From: Pipra filicauda
Taxonomy: Eukaryota; Chordata; Aves; Passeriformes; Pipridae
Assembly: GCF_003945595.2 (NCBI RefSeq)
Contig: NW_024104554.1
Span: 4,070,742 to 4,134,741, forward strand
DNA: 64,000 nucleotides
Reading direction: 5' to 3'
Part shown: piece by piece, positions 1-64,000 of the stretch
Position numbering within the stretch: the stretch's first letter is position 1
Layout: every line of letters begins with the position of its first letter
Notes under the pieces: generated by a model
What the model was told of the DNA's origin: nothing
The model's input: the letters and a program-made list of their open reading frames with translations, nothing else
The model's database searches: none
Position numbers and translations under genes: made by a program

Positions 1-51878
<51,878 letters not shown>

Positions 51879-52185
51879 GCTGCGGGCAGGAGGGCGAGGA
51901 GGAGGAAAGGGGCTCCGGCAGGTCCCCGTCGCGCCCGCTCCGCTCCCCTGCCGAGGCTACCGCTCTGGTCGGCGGCGGGGCGATCCCGGCCCCCGGCGGG
52001 CGGGAGGAGGGGACAGCGCTGGGCCCGCCCTGGGCTGGGGCCGCCCCGCCGAGGGGGCTCCGCACCGCCCTGCGCACGCACCGCGGCCGGAGCTCCGGGA
52101 TACGGGCGCTGCCGCCGGGATGCAGCTCCCCCGTCCTCGCCTCCGCCCCAGGGAAGGCACCCCCGAGAGGGACGGCAGCTTGCAC

Positions 52186-52320
52186 TTCGGGAGAGGAGAA
52201 AAGGAAGGCAAAACGAGGGGAAGTGAGAGGAATGGAGAAGAGGAAAGAAAGAGGAAGGAGGGGAAAGGAGAACAGAAAGCAAAAAGATGAGGGGAAAAAA
52301 GGATCAGGGAAAGAGAAACC
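52186..52320 (+). repeat. Polypurine (GA-rich) tract upstream of the PXDN promoter
   Basis: About 135 bp is almost wholly A and G on the plus strand (polypyrimidine on the gene's sense strand). It lies 310-440 bp upstream of the start codon, at the edge of the CpG island. Such tracts can form triplex DNA or bind GAGA-type factors. Any role here is inference. Confidence 0.7.
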
Positions 52321-52854
52321 CTTATGGGAAGAAGTGAAGTTCCATTTCTGCTCTGATCTGAAAGAACTACGTACACAACCCTTGGACTGTTGGAGTGCTG
52401 CAACTTTGACTGCTGAACCAGGACAATCATTTGCCCTGAATTACTTTGTTTTGGTGGTTTTGGGTGGGTGGCTACATTGACAAGGAGGTGTAAGAGGACC
52501 ACTAGAATGCCACGTAAAAGAATAATGGTTGCAGCCACAGCTCACGTGATCTAAACACTTTCTCAAACCGAACTTTACATAAGAACAAAAAACTAGATTG
52601 CCATTGAGACTTCTAACATTGTCAGTCTCATGTGATGTCAAGCTCGAAGTAGATTGATACCTTTTCTCCAACCCTCTCCACACTTTGACTATCCCAAGTG
52701 AGCATTGGAATGTCATTTCTTATAAATGATGGGTATCAGCAACCCCAGTTCCACCCCAGAAATAAGCTGCGGCACTTCTGCAGAATTGCCTGAATCTCTT
52801 TTTCTTCAAGGAACAATGCAGAGGCCATTCTTGTCTAAAATTTAACTACAGTCA
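52321..52854. other. Upstream intergenic sequence, nothing recognised
   Basis: Sequence between the polypurine tract and a CR1 fragment. It has no gene, RNA or named repeat that I can support. Distal promoter elements of PXDN could lie here. Confidence 0.6.
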
Positions 52855-53037
52855 TTCATGGAACAGATTGCCCACAGAGGTTGTGGACTGTCCCTCACAG
52901 GAGATATTCAAGAACCATCTGGATGCAATCCTGTGCCGTGTGCTCTAGGATGACCCTGATTGACCAAGGAGGGCAGACCAGATGAAACACTCTGGCTCCT
53001 TCCAACCTGCCTCTTTCTGTGATTCTGTGATTCTGAA
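52855..53037 (+). mobile_element. CR1 LINE 3' end fragment
   Basis: It begins with ggaacagattgcccacagag and continues through a decayed CR1 3' UTR (ggagatattcaagaacca, then ccttccaacctgc). It ends in the CR1 tail repeat tctgtgattctgtgattctg. Oriented away from PXDN, about 1 kb upstream of its start codon. Confidence 0.88.
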
Positions 53038-54344
53038 TCTCACTGTGCAGATTTGGGTTTAGCCATGAATCAGTGAATGAGTTTTGGACACTTTTTTTTT
53101 TCTTTTTTAACATCAAGTCAAACACTTCATGTGAAAAATCAGAGCCTGAAAGTGTGCTACAAGTGCTGGAAATCAAGAATCAAAATATGCTGAGAGGAGT
53201 CATTATCTTTGACTTTGTTTTTCATAAGTCACTATGTCTCCTTCTCCAAAGCAAGACATGGTTGTTATAACTTTTAAAAGAAGTTAGCTAATGGAAATAT
53301 AGAAGTGCTTTTTGTGTTCTTTAAAACATCCTTCAGCATCCCAGCGAGCTGGAGGCTGGCCCACTGGGAGCCTGTGAGCTCAGTCTGTGTCTAGAGATAG
53401 GGGAGACTTACTGACATGTCACCAGTATGATTACTGAGTTTCTAGGGTAGCCAGAGACTCCTAGAAGATTCTTACCATTTAGATATACTTCTAAATTGGA
53501 TACATTTCTAAATACTGGTGCAGGACTTGGCTTAGTCTGCTATTTCAACACACTAAGTTGCTCAGAATCTCATATACATACATATCAGCTGTTTTACAGT
53601 AGAGGATACCAGTCTGAAGTAGAAGAGAGTTTACAGAGCAAGCAGGTAAAAAGTTCATCACCTCAATGTCAATTTAGCAAGCAGCTGCTACATGTATCAC
53701 CTCCTCTGCATTTGTAATCAGTATTGGGATATATGCATGTCTTAATCTGAAAATTAAATTTGTTTCCTGGTCCAGGAAAACCTTAGGCACTTTTGACCTA
53801 CAAAGTGCAAGTATTGGCACAAGTGAGTTTTTGTTGCGGAAATGCCACTCACATTTAGAGCATCTTGGCAGCCGTAAATCTGTCATCCTGCAGTGCCTGT
53901 ACTGAAAACAGCAGAACATCTGAGGTTAGATAAATAAACACAGTAATATGGACAGATCACTAAATTGGGATATTTGTAGCATTCAGGAAAATATGATGAC
54001 AGTTTACTTTGTGTCATTTTGGTGCATTATGATGATTTTTTTTAAGAAATAAAGTAGGTAGTTAAAATTGATTATGTTTTCTATAGGAAATGAAAATTGT
54101 CCTGAAACGTTTTTAGCATTTGGGATCTTGTTAGACTATTGTGCTATGCATTAGAAGTATTAGAAGTAATTCTGAGAGTGAGAATAAAAGTGCATAGACA
54201 TTTTCACTGGCAATTTAGCCTTAACATGCTCTTGCCATTTACTTTGTTACGTGCAACTTCACAGGCTCTTGGTTAATATGTTATTGATGCCTCATAAGTT
54301 GTTTATGTTAGGCTTTTTTTCATGCCCTGTGGAATCCAGAAGTA
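53038..54344. other. Intergenic sequence, nothing recognised
   Basis: AT-rich sequence between two CR1 remnants. Short open frames lack domains. Confidence 0.6.
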
Positions 54345-54422
54345 TGAGGTGTTAGGTTTATGGTTGGACTCAGTGATCTTAAAGACCTTTTCCAACCTAA
54401 ACAATTCTATGATTGTATGATT
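54345..54422 (+). mobile_element. CR1 LINE tail fragment
   Basis: A short remnant with the characteristic words ggttggactcagtgatctta, ccaacctaaacaattctatg and a decayed ATTCTATG-type tail. Confidence 0.85.
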
Positions 54423-57129
54423 TTAATATTCATTGCATACTATTCTAAATTGGTGGCAGGAAAGATTTCTGATAAATAAGACTTCCAAATGGTTTTGATA
54501 TATCTTCTATTCTTAGCCAGTTTTCATAGAAGAATTTTTATAAAATGTGCAGGGTTATTTTTGTTGACCTTGCATATAAATATCCATGGGAAATTTGTCT
54601 TCTGTTTCCAATTTCTCTAGTTGAAGAGTTGACCTAACAAAAACAAACAAACAAAAATACTCTGGAAATGAGACATCTTTGTTTCTGAATGCTAGTAGAA
54701 CTGCTTACCTGATAGTTAGATATAGTGTAAATCTCCATTTGCTTTTAAAAGTTTCCTACCTACCTCTCAAATTTTTGTCAAATACTGCCACTTGCTGGTT
54801 TTATTCCATACCAGTAATTTAGTTTTATAGCTTTTGCTTTGCTGAAGTACTAAAAGAAACTTTTTAAAAGATCAAATAGTTAATACTTTTATCTTTTGTT
54901 TTGCTAAAAATTCAGATATAAGCAATATATGCTTAAATCCTCTTCAATTTAGGTTATATGCCTACATTAAAATTCTATCTTTGGATATAAAATCGAGCAT
55001 TCAAAACATTTCAGTATATCTTCAGATACCTGACAATGGAAATGCTTTGCTGAATCATAACCTAGTTTATTATTTACAACCATTGTGGTCAACAATAACA
55101 GTAACATTTAAGAGGAACAGATTGTTGAAATAGCTAATGAAAAAGCACCATAGAAACTTATAATTAAAGTGTTTTCATTATAATAGAGCAGCACAGACAT
55201 GTAAAGATTAAACACATCTGATCTTTTTTTTTTTTTTAAAGGCAGAAACAAAACTCAAATTGGTTTTGAAAGCACAAAAGATTGAGGATGTTGTCTCTAC
55301 AGAAACCAGACTCACAAATTCTTCTTCCTCTCAGTTGAGAAAGTGATGTTGATATCCTTAAAAGCTGCCATTCTTCTTTCTTGAATATAATATGAATTTC
55401 TGGGGGAAATTATTCCTTCACTGGTTGCATTATAAAAAAGGCTCCTTCCAAGTTTGACTAAAAGTGTACCTAGCACTGGAATGTGCTAGGTGTCTTTATT
55501 TGCCTGGTGATTTGCAGACATCTGAACATGCTTTGTTAATTTCTTTATAATAATAAATTTTTCCTGGGACTAGTAAAAAAAGAAAAGTTGTCTTCCAAAT
55601 TATCTTTGAATCTTCACTTCAACCAGGCTACCTGGTGCTAGTGTATGTGTCCAAGGAAAGATGCTTACTATATTTTAAATCAGCCAGTGTAACTTCCATC
55701 TGCCAGATATTTCTGTTCTTTCAGAAAATGCATTTTAATGTGTCTTCCCTTTCAAAGGGAGAGTTTCTTAGGCTTAGCTATAGGAAATGGACCTTGCTGA
55801 CCCCTTGTCTGATATTTAGGAAAATAAACTATAAGCTTGTTTTTTACTAACTGTGAATATGGATCTATTAGACCTAATTGCCTTTTTTTTTTTGATTCCA
55901 CAAAACTCTCACAGGTAACACAGTGGGGGTAAAACACTTATCAAGCTGCACTGGCTACTGAAGTTAGGTTTGAAAAGTCGATAGCACAAGAGGGTAACTT
56001 GTTTTTATCATTTTGGCTTTTTAAATTATACTATAAGAAAAATACTAAATAAAATTAAAAAATAAGATTAAGCCCTGCTTTGGAAAGCCTCTTAAAATGT
56101 AGGAAAGCATAGGCAGCTAACGTAGAATAGAAGAGTTTGCCTGTAATGATAAAGGAATATAAGAAAACTCCTCTGAAGAGACTTTCCCAGAGGAAAAGTC
56201 TCAAGAACCAAGTCAAAGAACCAACGAACTCCTGGTTTCCCACAGAGTAATTTTCTTTAATATCAGCATAACGGGAAATTGGGTGTTTTTAGTTTAATCC
56301 CTTGACTACACTGAGGAAATACCTCACCCAGAAGAGATTCCAGGCTGTGATTTGTACTACAGCTGTGCCTAGAGGCCTCAGACAGGATCAGAGCCACCAG
56401 CCACATGTTTTACAGACATAAATAAAAAACAATGCCCTCTCTGAAGACAGGTGAATGAAGTGGGACTGTGCCCACTTCCCAGCTGGGTACTGTCGGGATC
56501 CTGGGCACCTTGAGCCCGGAGCCCTGGCTGTTGGGGTGCCGAGCCAGTCTGGGAAGAGCAAAGCTGGCCCGTGAGGAGAAGGAGCTGCTGTAGGGAAGGC
56601 CAGGGCCCCTGTGAGGGCAAGCAGACCTACTGTTAAGCACACTGCCATTTCCAGCCTAGCCTCAGCTCATCTGCATCCCTGCAGTCCTGCCTAGTCATCC
56701 CAGGGCTGCGTTGGACACTGGCTTCCCCCATGGGCCTGATCCCAAGCCCAGTCTGCAGGTCAAAATCCTGACCCAGCCTTGTCTCATGCCATCCTCAGGG
56801 AGGTGCCTGATGCCCAGGGCTAAGGTGGCTGTGGTGCCCCCAGGCTGCCCTGCTCCTGGTTGGGAGGTGGGACAGGCCCTGGCTGCCTGGCGTTGCCCTG
56901 CTGCCCTAGCCATGGGCATACCGAATCCTAGGAAGGATCATAGAGGCGCTGTTGAACAAATGCCATTGAACTCTCCAGGACAGTGTAGATGTTTTCTGTT
57001 CTTAATTTTAAAAGAATGAACATCACTGGGAGAAATATAGCCAGCAGATCAAGGGGAGCTGCTTTCCTCCACAGCTGGGGCACATGAGGTCCTGGCTGGA
57101 AGGTCCTGCCTGGAAGGACACAGCTTGTT
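54423..57129. other. Intergenic sequence, nothing recognised
   Basis: AT-rich up to about 56300, then a GC-richer patch (about 56340-56930) with overlapping open frames on both strands of 74-102 codons. None shows a known domain or a plausible splice context. Confidence 0.6.
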
Positions 57130-57440
57130 CTGGTCTCACCAGATCAAAGGGGATGAAAAAAGGCTAGAAGGAGGAGCACCAAGATGCCCAAGGGCCTTGA
57201 GTACATGACTTGTGAGCACAGACTGAGGGATCTGGGCTTGTTACATCTGGTGAGCTTGGGTTAAGGTTGTGATCCAACAGTAACCTGTGATGTTTTGAGG
57301 AGAAACTACAAAAACTGATAAAGCGAGGCAATTCTTTGGAGTGGCGATGATATAATAGCCATGATACAGGTGCAGTGGTTGTAAACTGTGGTTTGAGAAA
57401 TTTAGGTTGGATATCGTGGATATTTTTTACCAGGATGGCT
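57130..57440 (+). mobile_element. Ancient CR1-like LINE fragment
   Basis: A degenerate match to the ORF2 end region: atgcccaagggccttgagta, gactgagggatctgggcttg and gaaatttaggttggatat occur in the order expected for CR1. There are many substitutions and no tail. Confidence 0.5.
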
Positions 57441-59708
57441 GCATGGCACTGCCATAGGTTACACCGAAATGCTGGGAATTGTCTTTCTGAGTGATTCTCA
57501 GGATTTGATTAGAGGAAGCCATGACTGCTGTGAGATAATGCTGGCAACAGTCCTTGTCTGAGCAGAAGGCTGGCCAAAAGGCCTTCAGACATCCCCTCAG
57601 GCCAACATCTCAGTGGTTTTGTCATAGTCTGACATGCCCTTTGGCAATGACACCTCACCCATTAACAACAGCAGCCAGCCTAGGTGACCAGCTTAGGCAA
57701 GATGTCTCACAAGCCTAAAGGGTGAGTCATCAGCAACTTTGCCAGTATGACACAATCTGAGACAGGAATGGTCTGCTCTAGCTGCCATGGCCTTAGCTTT
57801 CAGTGAAATGTAACAGTTTTCTAGAGCAAAATCAACTTACCATAGCTTGATTGGAGTGGAAGACAAAGGTCTTTGAAAAGGTCTTAATAAAGGTCTTTGA
57901 AAAACCAGAAGTAATGTGATACTTTAACAGAACATTCAGAAGAATATTTTTTTTCTGTATAGATGCATGTGTTTAAAAACAATAAACCAGAAAGATAAAC
58001 CAGTTCCTTAAACTTTCAGGTCAAATACCAAAGTTTGAAGCAAGAGGGTGTGTTCAGCTAGGTTGTCTGAGATTGAGGCTATCAGCAGACCTCCCTGAAT
58101 TCATCCATGTTTTCCAGGCTGATCAAAGTTTATAGGACTGTTCAACAAGGGTGGGCCAGCTCAGTCCTGTTCTCTCCCTCAGGGCACTTTTGATGTCCTC
58201 TAGTTGCTCCCTGGCTCTACTAATTTCTGTTTGATCTTCCTGCTTTAGTCACCTTTGATGTTCTGTTGTTTGTTACAGAGTCTCTGGTTAGAATTAAGTC
58301 ATTTTAGACAGTAAGACATCACTGTAAAGGGGAATACAGACAAATAAGTACTAAAAAGAGAACAAAACAAAAATGTGTTCTTTGCTCCAGGGGGCCAGCT
58401 CTGACTTACAATAACAGTGAAATTAGTGGTCTTGATTTGTAACTCAGGTTACTGTATAATGACCAAAATTTCATGTTTGCAGTCTGTGTTCTTTTCCTGT
58501 TGGTTCTTGAATTTTAGAATGACTTGTCAGAGCGCAAGACATCCATTCCAGATGCGAGGCTTAGATAAGAGTAAACAAAACAGAGCCTGCTCTAAGAAAC
58601 AAATGGAGAAAAAAACCCAATACTAAAACCTGTAGCGATATAAGTACCTTTTGCATGCAGATCAATGTAATGTACAATTCTCTTCAGTTTCATAGACAGT
58701 AATTATATTCTCAATGATCCTTGCGTACATGCTCCACTGCCCTCCACTCCTCAGTCCTATGCTCATCCACAAAATGGACATTTGGCTGGTTTGGTCTCCT
58801 TTCTTTCTTTTTCCATAGCCTGGAGAAAGCATAATTTATTCCCATCCAGGTCTGACTGAAAGTGATGATATCTTTAAAATATGGCTGGGTTACATGAATT
58901 AAGGCTCTATTATTTATACTTATCATAATTTGAAACTTAATTAGGTGGAAGAATTTTAGAAGATTAGCAAATTTTATATTTTTTCCTGCTGATTTTTCTG
59001 GTTTTGTTTTTCTTTCACTGTCAGTTCTCATTCTGTTCTTCTCACTGTCTCATTTTTCTAACAGAACAGCAACATCTAAAAAAAACCTCTCAGGGACTAA
59101 TGAGGGTAAAAGAGAAAGATTTTTTTTTTAATTAATTTTTTGTTTTGTTGAAAAAGCAAATATTTGAAAAATCTAGTGAAATTAAGATGTCTCATTTTAT
59201 GGAGAAACAGACAAGAACAGACAAGTTTCTATTAGGAAGCTGGCAGGTGACTGGCATTTTAGTACAAAATACTAGCCCTTAAAATTTAAAAAACCCACAA
59301 AACCTCAGTATCATTTGTAACATCAACATGAAGAACATCCTTCTTGTGTTTTAGTTTGTAACTTTTTCAGAGACACCAGAAGTAAAAGGACACAGTCATT
59401 AATTCTCCATTTTAAACCTTCTTTTTCACCCTTCTTAATGCTTTTCTGCCCTTTCTCACCAAGGCACAAAGTTTTTAGGTCTTAGATTAAAAAACTCAGA
59501 ACATTAGAAGGTGCTTGAGTGACTCCGAATTCCATTTCTATTTTTGAGTCACGCTGTTTATTTTAATTGACTGTTAGAAATTTGTGGCACAGAAGCAGAA
59601 GGGTTACTCCTTTGTGTGAGCACTGGGGCCTGCAGTGGTTAAGAGGCTCAGAGCAGAGAGCTGGAGTTACTTCTCAGAGAGGGTTCAAGGAACCTCCTAG
59701 GACCAAGT

Positions 59709-59741
59709 AAGCAAGGGCTAAGCAAGGGCTAAGCAAGGGCT
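59709..59741 (+). repeat. 11-bp unit repeated three times
   Basis: Three perfect tandem copies of aagcaagggct (59709-59719, 59720-59730, 59731-59741) in intergenic DNA. Confidence 0.95.
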
Positions 59742-60122
59742 AAATCAGCGACTAAGAAAGTTGCTTGGAAATAAGGACATGCTTACAAGGTACACATGAG
59801 AACACCTGTACAATCCTTTCTCTTCTAGCTGTTCTGAGCCTAGAGCTCTGCTGTGAGCTCTTGAACTCTGCTTAAAAAATAAAGCTCCTACTTTTGTTCA
59901 AAACATTTTTCTGTATTTAAAATATTTTTGGGCTTCTTTGAGAGGGGAACATCTAGGCAAATCTGCTTCCAAGCCAGCTTAGAACCTTGCCACAGTCACA
60001 TTTTGCAGTCATGCTTGTTAAAGTCATAGTTTCTCTTGACTGCAGTGAGATTTGAAGGGAGTGCACTTGGAACATTTAGAACAGATCATTTAATAGATGA
60101 ATATTACAGTGTTATAGGTAGC

Positions 60123-60143
60123 ATATATATTATATATATATAT
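60123..60143. repeat. (TA)n-rich microsatellite
   Basis: An AT-alternating run with one interruption, within a longer AT-rich segment that continues to about 60230. Confidence 0.85.
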
Positions 60144-63100
60144 TACCTTCTTATTTTACAGTTTTTATTTTATTTTTATCTATGTTTTATCTAAATTTAT
60201 CATTTTTATTTTACCTTTTATCTATGGATTTGTTTGTAATCAGCATTTAACTGTATATCAGATTCCTTAGGAAACAGTGGGTGAATTCAAATTGGAATTT
60301 GAAAAATCAAGGTTCATCCAGGATTTTCAAAGTAAAGCATATAAGAGCAATTATTTTCCAAGGTGTTGAGCACCCCTGTTCAGACAGCTGCTGATCATGT
60401 GCGGACAAGATGCACCATGGGATGGTTTTCATGATCCCTATCTACAGATGAGATCACCTGCCATGCAATGCTAGGAGCCTCACCTGAATCAGCAAGTCCA
60501 ATGAGAGATGCAACCTTTGCCATGAATATTGCTATCGCTTCTTGCTTATTTACCCACCTACCATGAAAGATTCTCTTTTTATGCCAGTTAGTTTAAAATG
60601 GCTTAAAATTATAGTCATGTAAGTTATGACTACAAAAACTTAGCAGTTAGCTGATAATGCAGTATCTGTTTCTAGATCACTCCCTTCTCTTTCCTGGAAT
60701 AAATTATTCTTCCAGACAGTGTATTCCATCCAGACCCACCTCCCGAGATGGAAATTCAGCTTAAATAATCTTCAGAAATTGTCCTCAAATTTATTCTGGT
60801 AAACGTAGATGGTGCAAATGAGAAAGAGTGCAATAAGTGGAAGGGAATTTCAGAAGCTTAACGTTTTTTGGTGGGGCTTTTTTTGTTTTGTTTTGTTTTT
60901 TGAGAAAGGAGTATGTAATTAAACAGGTGAGAATAAGAGAAATTAGCACCTGACAGAAATAAGTTTCTCCTGAATAGGCTTGAATTGGTTAAATTTGCTG
61001 CTGATTCTGCTGCCATGCCATTTTCCTCAGTGGAGCAGCAAAACTAGATTTTCTTTTTGCAGTTTACTGAAACTGTTAGTGAAATGTGAGCTAATAAATA
61101 AAGTTCTTTCTTGGTCTAAGAGGCACACCATCGAAAGGTGTCCAACTTTTCTTAGGAAATATAAAGTTTAGGGGTATCAGCATTTTTAATCAGAGACTAA
61201 CTCTAAAAATGTGTCTGGGTAACATAGACATGAGAGGTAAATATGTCATGTAGTTAGAAGACCTGAAATATCTATTTTAGCAATAAAGGTTTGATATTAC
61301 TCACATTGGAGTAAAGACTTGACTCCTATCATGTTGGTCTAAACATGTTGGTGGAGGTGTTAACATTGATATGATTAAATATAAAAGCGGCCTACACATC
61401 TTGGGCATCCATCTGGGCAGAGTCTGAGGGCTCTGAGTCATGACTGTGGATTTTGAGAAGCAACACATTTCACAATTTAAGACTATATGCACATATACAC
61501 ACGTCTTTTGTGTTAATGTTACAAGAAAAAAAAAATCTTCAGTTTCATGCATGTAGAGAATAAATCTCTTTATGAACGACGTCTCAGGCAAGGACAATGT
61601 GGTCCATACAGAAAAAGATTTCAATGTGTGAAAATCTGTTTTCATTTTGTTAACATCTCCTCAATGTGTAAATCCAGTAATGACGTGCACACTTCCGTTC
61701 TCTCATTATAAAAGCCATGGTCAGTGAAGAATGGAAAAAAAGCAATTCCATATGTTAGGAGGGTCACTGAATAGCTCATTCTTTAGAAATGGTATTATTT
61801 CCTAGCAGCACACTGCTCAGATACTATTGAATTTCACACATTTACTTATATTAATTGAAGTAACAAATCCATATAAAAATAACCACAGTCAGCTCATGAT
61901 CACCACAAAAATGAAAAAAACATGCAGCTACTTGTATTGTTCCCATTGTAAATATATGCTGCATATAGATTCATGACTCATTTTCATGACAAATTACCAC
62001 AAAAAGGACTTAAACTAAAAGTGTTCTCTAAAACGTAATTTGAAGCAGATAGTGCTGCTGTCACCCCAGTGATGTGTCTGCTGCAGCTGCTGGTCTTCCC
62101 AAAGCTCCTGCAGGTATCGCTGCCCCTGGGCCCACTCAGTGCCTGCAGCCTCAGAGCTACTGGTGGACAAGCAGGACGAGCATCAGCAGAGGAGCCAGAA
62201 GCAAGGGACATCTTCATGTGAGGCTACAAGATCTAACAAAGAAGATAACCTGGCCCAAGGTTCTGTTCTTCAGGGGGATACTCACTCTTTAAGTGTCAAA
62301 TAGGAAGTCAAACAGCACAGCTGATTGCTACTCAGACACGTGCTCAATGCCAGTGTGTGCAGCCCTAACATTTGGTGTGCAGTAGGCGACAGCATATCGG
62401 CTTTTTTTCAGTGAAGCAGTTTGAATTTTCAGTGTTAAGAATTTCTTATTTTCAGATTACAAAAGCAGGATACATCTAAAATTGATTTAGGATTAAAGCT
62501 TTTCGATTGTCTATGTCCTGTTTATTTTGCTTTTTACTGTTTACTTGTTCTGCACTTTTTTATTCTTCTGCTTTGGTCCTTTCCACAGAAAGTTTGGCTG
62601 ATCGTGCTTTTTGAAGGCATTTGCAAGAGCAGTGATTTTCGATGTACAGTCAGTGAACCCCGGAGAATCCAAAATTATTCCTAATTGTCCATGAGAGTTA
62701 GTTAAGGAAATCAAGTCTACTGTCAGCAGGGTTAAATGTTCTGTTTAGAGATCAATGCCTCCATTGAAAAAAGTGTCTGTAATGAAAACACTTCCTCTAG
62801 ACTTAGATCTGGTTTTCTCCACAAAAAATGTTGAATGAATAATTGATTGCACATGATTGATTCCACATCATCCCTCCTTTTATGATGGAAGTAAAACACT
62901 ATATATATATAGTAGTGACAAGACAAAGCTCAAAGTTGTTTGTACATACAGTTTCTGCCATCTTTTTTCTCTCTTTGGTACTACTGAGGTACATAATTCC
63001 AATACTGATTTTACATAACAAAACCAGAAATTACCTAAGACAGGAAGATTGATCAGCACAGAAATGATATATTGTACATAAAGAACTTGATGATGTGAGG

Positions 63101-63755
63101 CACTAAATAGAAAAACAAGGTTAGAGATTGCTTAGAGATAACAGACGTTTTTTTGATCTATTCCAAAATGTAGCAGTTGGTCATAGGTCTAAGAGCCAGG
63201 AGTGAATGAGCAAGAAAAAGCAAAATATAATACAAGCATGTAATGACATGCAAAGTATTTCTGAGCAATAGGAACAGAGATATCTAGTGTTATTTATGAA
63301 GACATTGCTTGGGATACTGGGCACAGTAGTGTCAAGAAGAATTAAGTCAAAAAAGTTTAAGAAGGATTAAGTTCACAGGCACAGAGGAGGGCTGTTGATC
63401 ACAACAATGGAAAAATGGTCTCATAAGACCAGAGGAGTTGGCTCATATGCTTTGGCAAAAGACTTTCTCAGAAGAAATACTGACCTTGGCAAGAGATGGA
63501 AGCAGGGACTGGGCATCAACTGCTTCAGCTCACTGTCTGGCTGACTACTAACAGAGAGAACATGACGCTTTTATGTACTCTGCATCATACCAGCCCACTG
63601 GTGTACTGAGATTAGAAATACAGCTATCCTCCAAAATGTTCACTTCTTTCATCTGTTCACCTTTTGTAGTTTCTCATTCTTTTTTTTAAGCTTTGGAATT
63701 TTGTTGTGGGGTTTTTGTTTGGTTTTTTGGGAGGTTTTGTGTTTGTTTGTTTTTT

Positions 63756-63790
63756 GTTTTGTTTTGTTTTGTTTTGTTTTGTTTTGTTTT
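63756..63790 (+). repeat. (GTTTT)7 pentanucleotide repeat
   Basis: Seven perfect GTTTT units, preceded by about 60 bp of irregular G/T-rich sequence from 63695. Confidence 0.95.
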
Positions 63791-64000
63791 CCCCAGAAAA
63801 AGTTTCACAGAAGGAAGAATCAAGTTCTAATATGAAAAACTTTCTATGGTTGTACATGATCATAGTGCCATAAGGCTAACAAGAAACAGAATGGATCAGG
63901 GTGTATCATATATGCACAATTAAGATTTTACATATGATGCTGAAGGAGGAGATCAGATTTTCTGAAATGTTCCCCATCTTACCTACAAAGTGTATGTATC

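Larger units (their letters stand above)
57441..64000. other. Intergenic sequence with simple repeats, no gene recognised
   Basis: No ORF with a recognisable domain, no tRNA or rRNA and no clear transposon. Simple repeats are an 11-bp triplication at 59709-59741, TA-rich DNA at 60123-60143 and (GTTTT)7 near 63756. In mammals the next gene on this side is MYT1L, but I see no MYT1L exon here. Confidence 0.6.

Noticed and set aside
51957..52538. 193-codon minus-strand frame upstream of the PXDN start
   Set aside because: It is low-complexity (Pro, Ser, Leu, Arg) and spans the polypyrimidine tract and GC-rich DNA. It has no domain and is not in frame with a plausible signal peptide.
61984..62292. 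Paired short frames on both strands (77 and 72 codons)
   Set aside because: No domain, no splice or promoter context, and they are mirror frames in a small GC-richer patch.
52321..64000. 3' end of MYT1L, the upstream neighbour of PXDN in mammals
   Set aside because: No zinc-finger or coiled-coil coding segment is visible on either strand; the gene, if syntenic, lies further right.

Overview
This window is vertebrate nuclear DNA, and the repeats mark it as avian. It carries several CR1 (chicken repeat 1) LINE fragments with the typical ATTCTRTG-type 3' tails, plus LTRs of a style common in songbird genomes. It is AT-rich apart from one CpG island. I see no bacterial, viral-particle or CRISPR content.

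The only protein-coding gene I can support is the 5' half of peroxidasin (PXDN), on the minus strand. Nine coding exons were assembled by matching the conserved protein and checking GT/AG splice sites and phase. Exon 1 (51649-51878) encodes the start codon, signal peptide and LRR N-cap. Exons 2-6 (26380-26451, 23527-23598, 16951-17022, 8803-8874, 8185-8256) encode five 24-residue leucine-rich repeats. Exon 7 (6031-6200) is the LRR C-cap. Exons 8 and 9 (2844-2961, 619-788) are the two halves of the first Ig domain. They join in frame into 349 codons plus one base with no stop. The remaining Ig domains, the haem peroxidase domain and the von Willebrand C domain must lie beyond the left edge. PXDN is a secreted peroxidase that makes sulfilimine cross-links in collagen IV of basement membranes.

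Layout from left to right: 1-26451 holds exons 9 to 2 with introns of 0.5-8 kb, containing CR1 pieces and three LTRs. These are a sense-oriented LTR beside a CR1 in intron 7, an antisense solo LTR with a CAGCC duplication in intron 4, and an antisense solo LTR with a TGGTC duplication in intron 2. The 25.2-kb first intron (26452-51648) is mostly unannotatable AT-rich sequence with a few short tandem repeats and candidate regulatory motifs. A CpG island (about 51300-52205) covers exon 1 and the presumed promoter, followed upstream by a polypurine tract. From about 52320 to 64000 is intergenic sequence with CR1 remnants and simple repeats, and no gene I can recognise.

I found no convincing new biological system. 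The points most worth a second look are the LTR insertions close to PXDN exons, the G-quadruplex-prone repeats, the ETS-core tandem repeat about 2.9 kb inside intron 1, and a weak p53-like motif in a gene described as p53-responsive.
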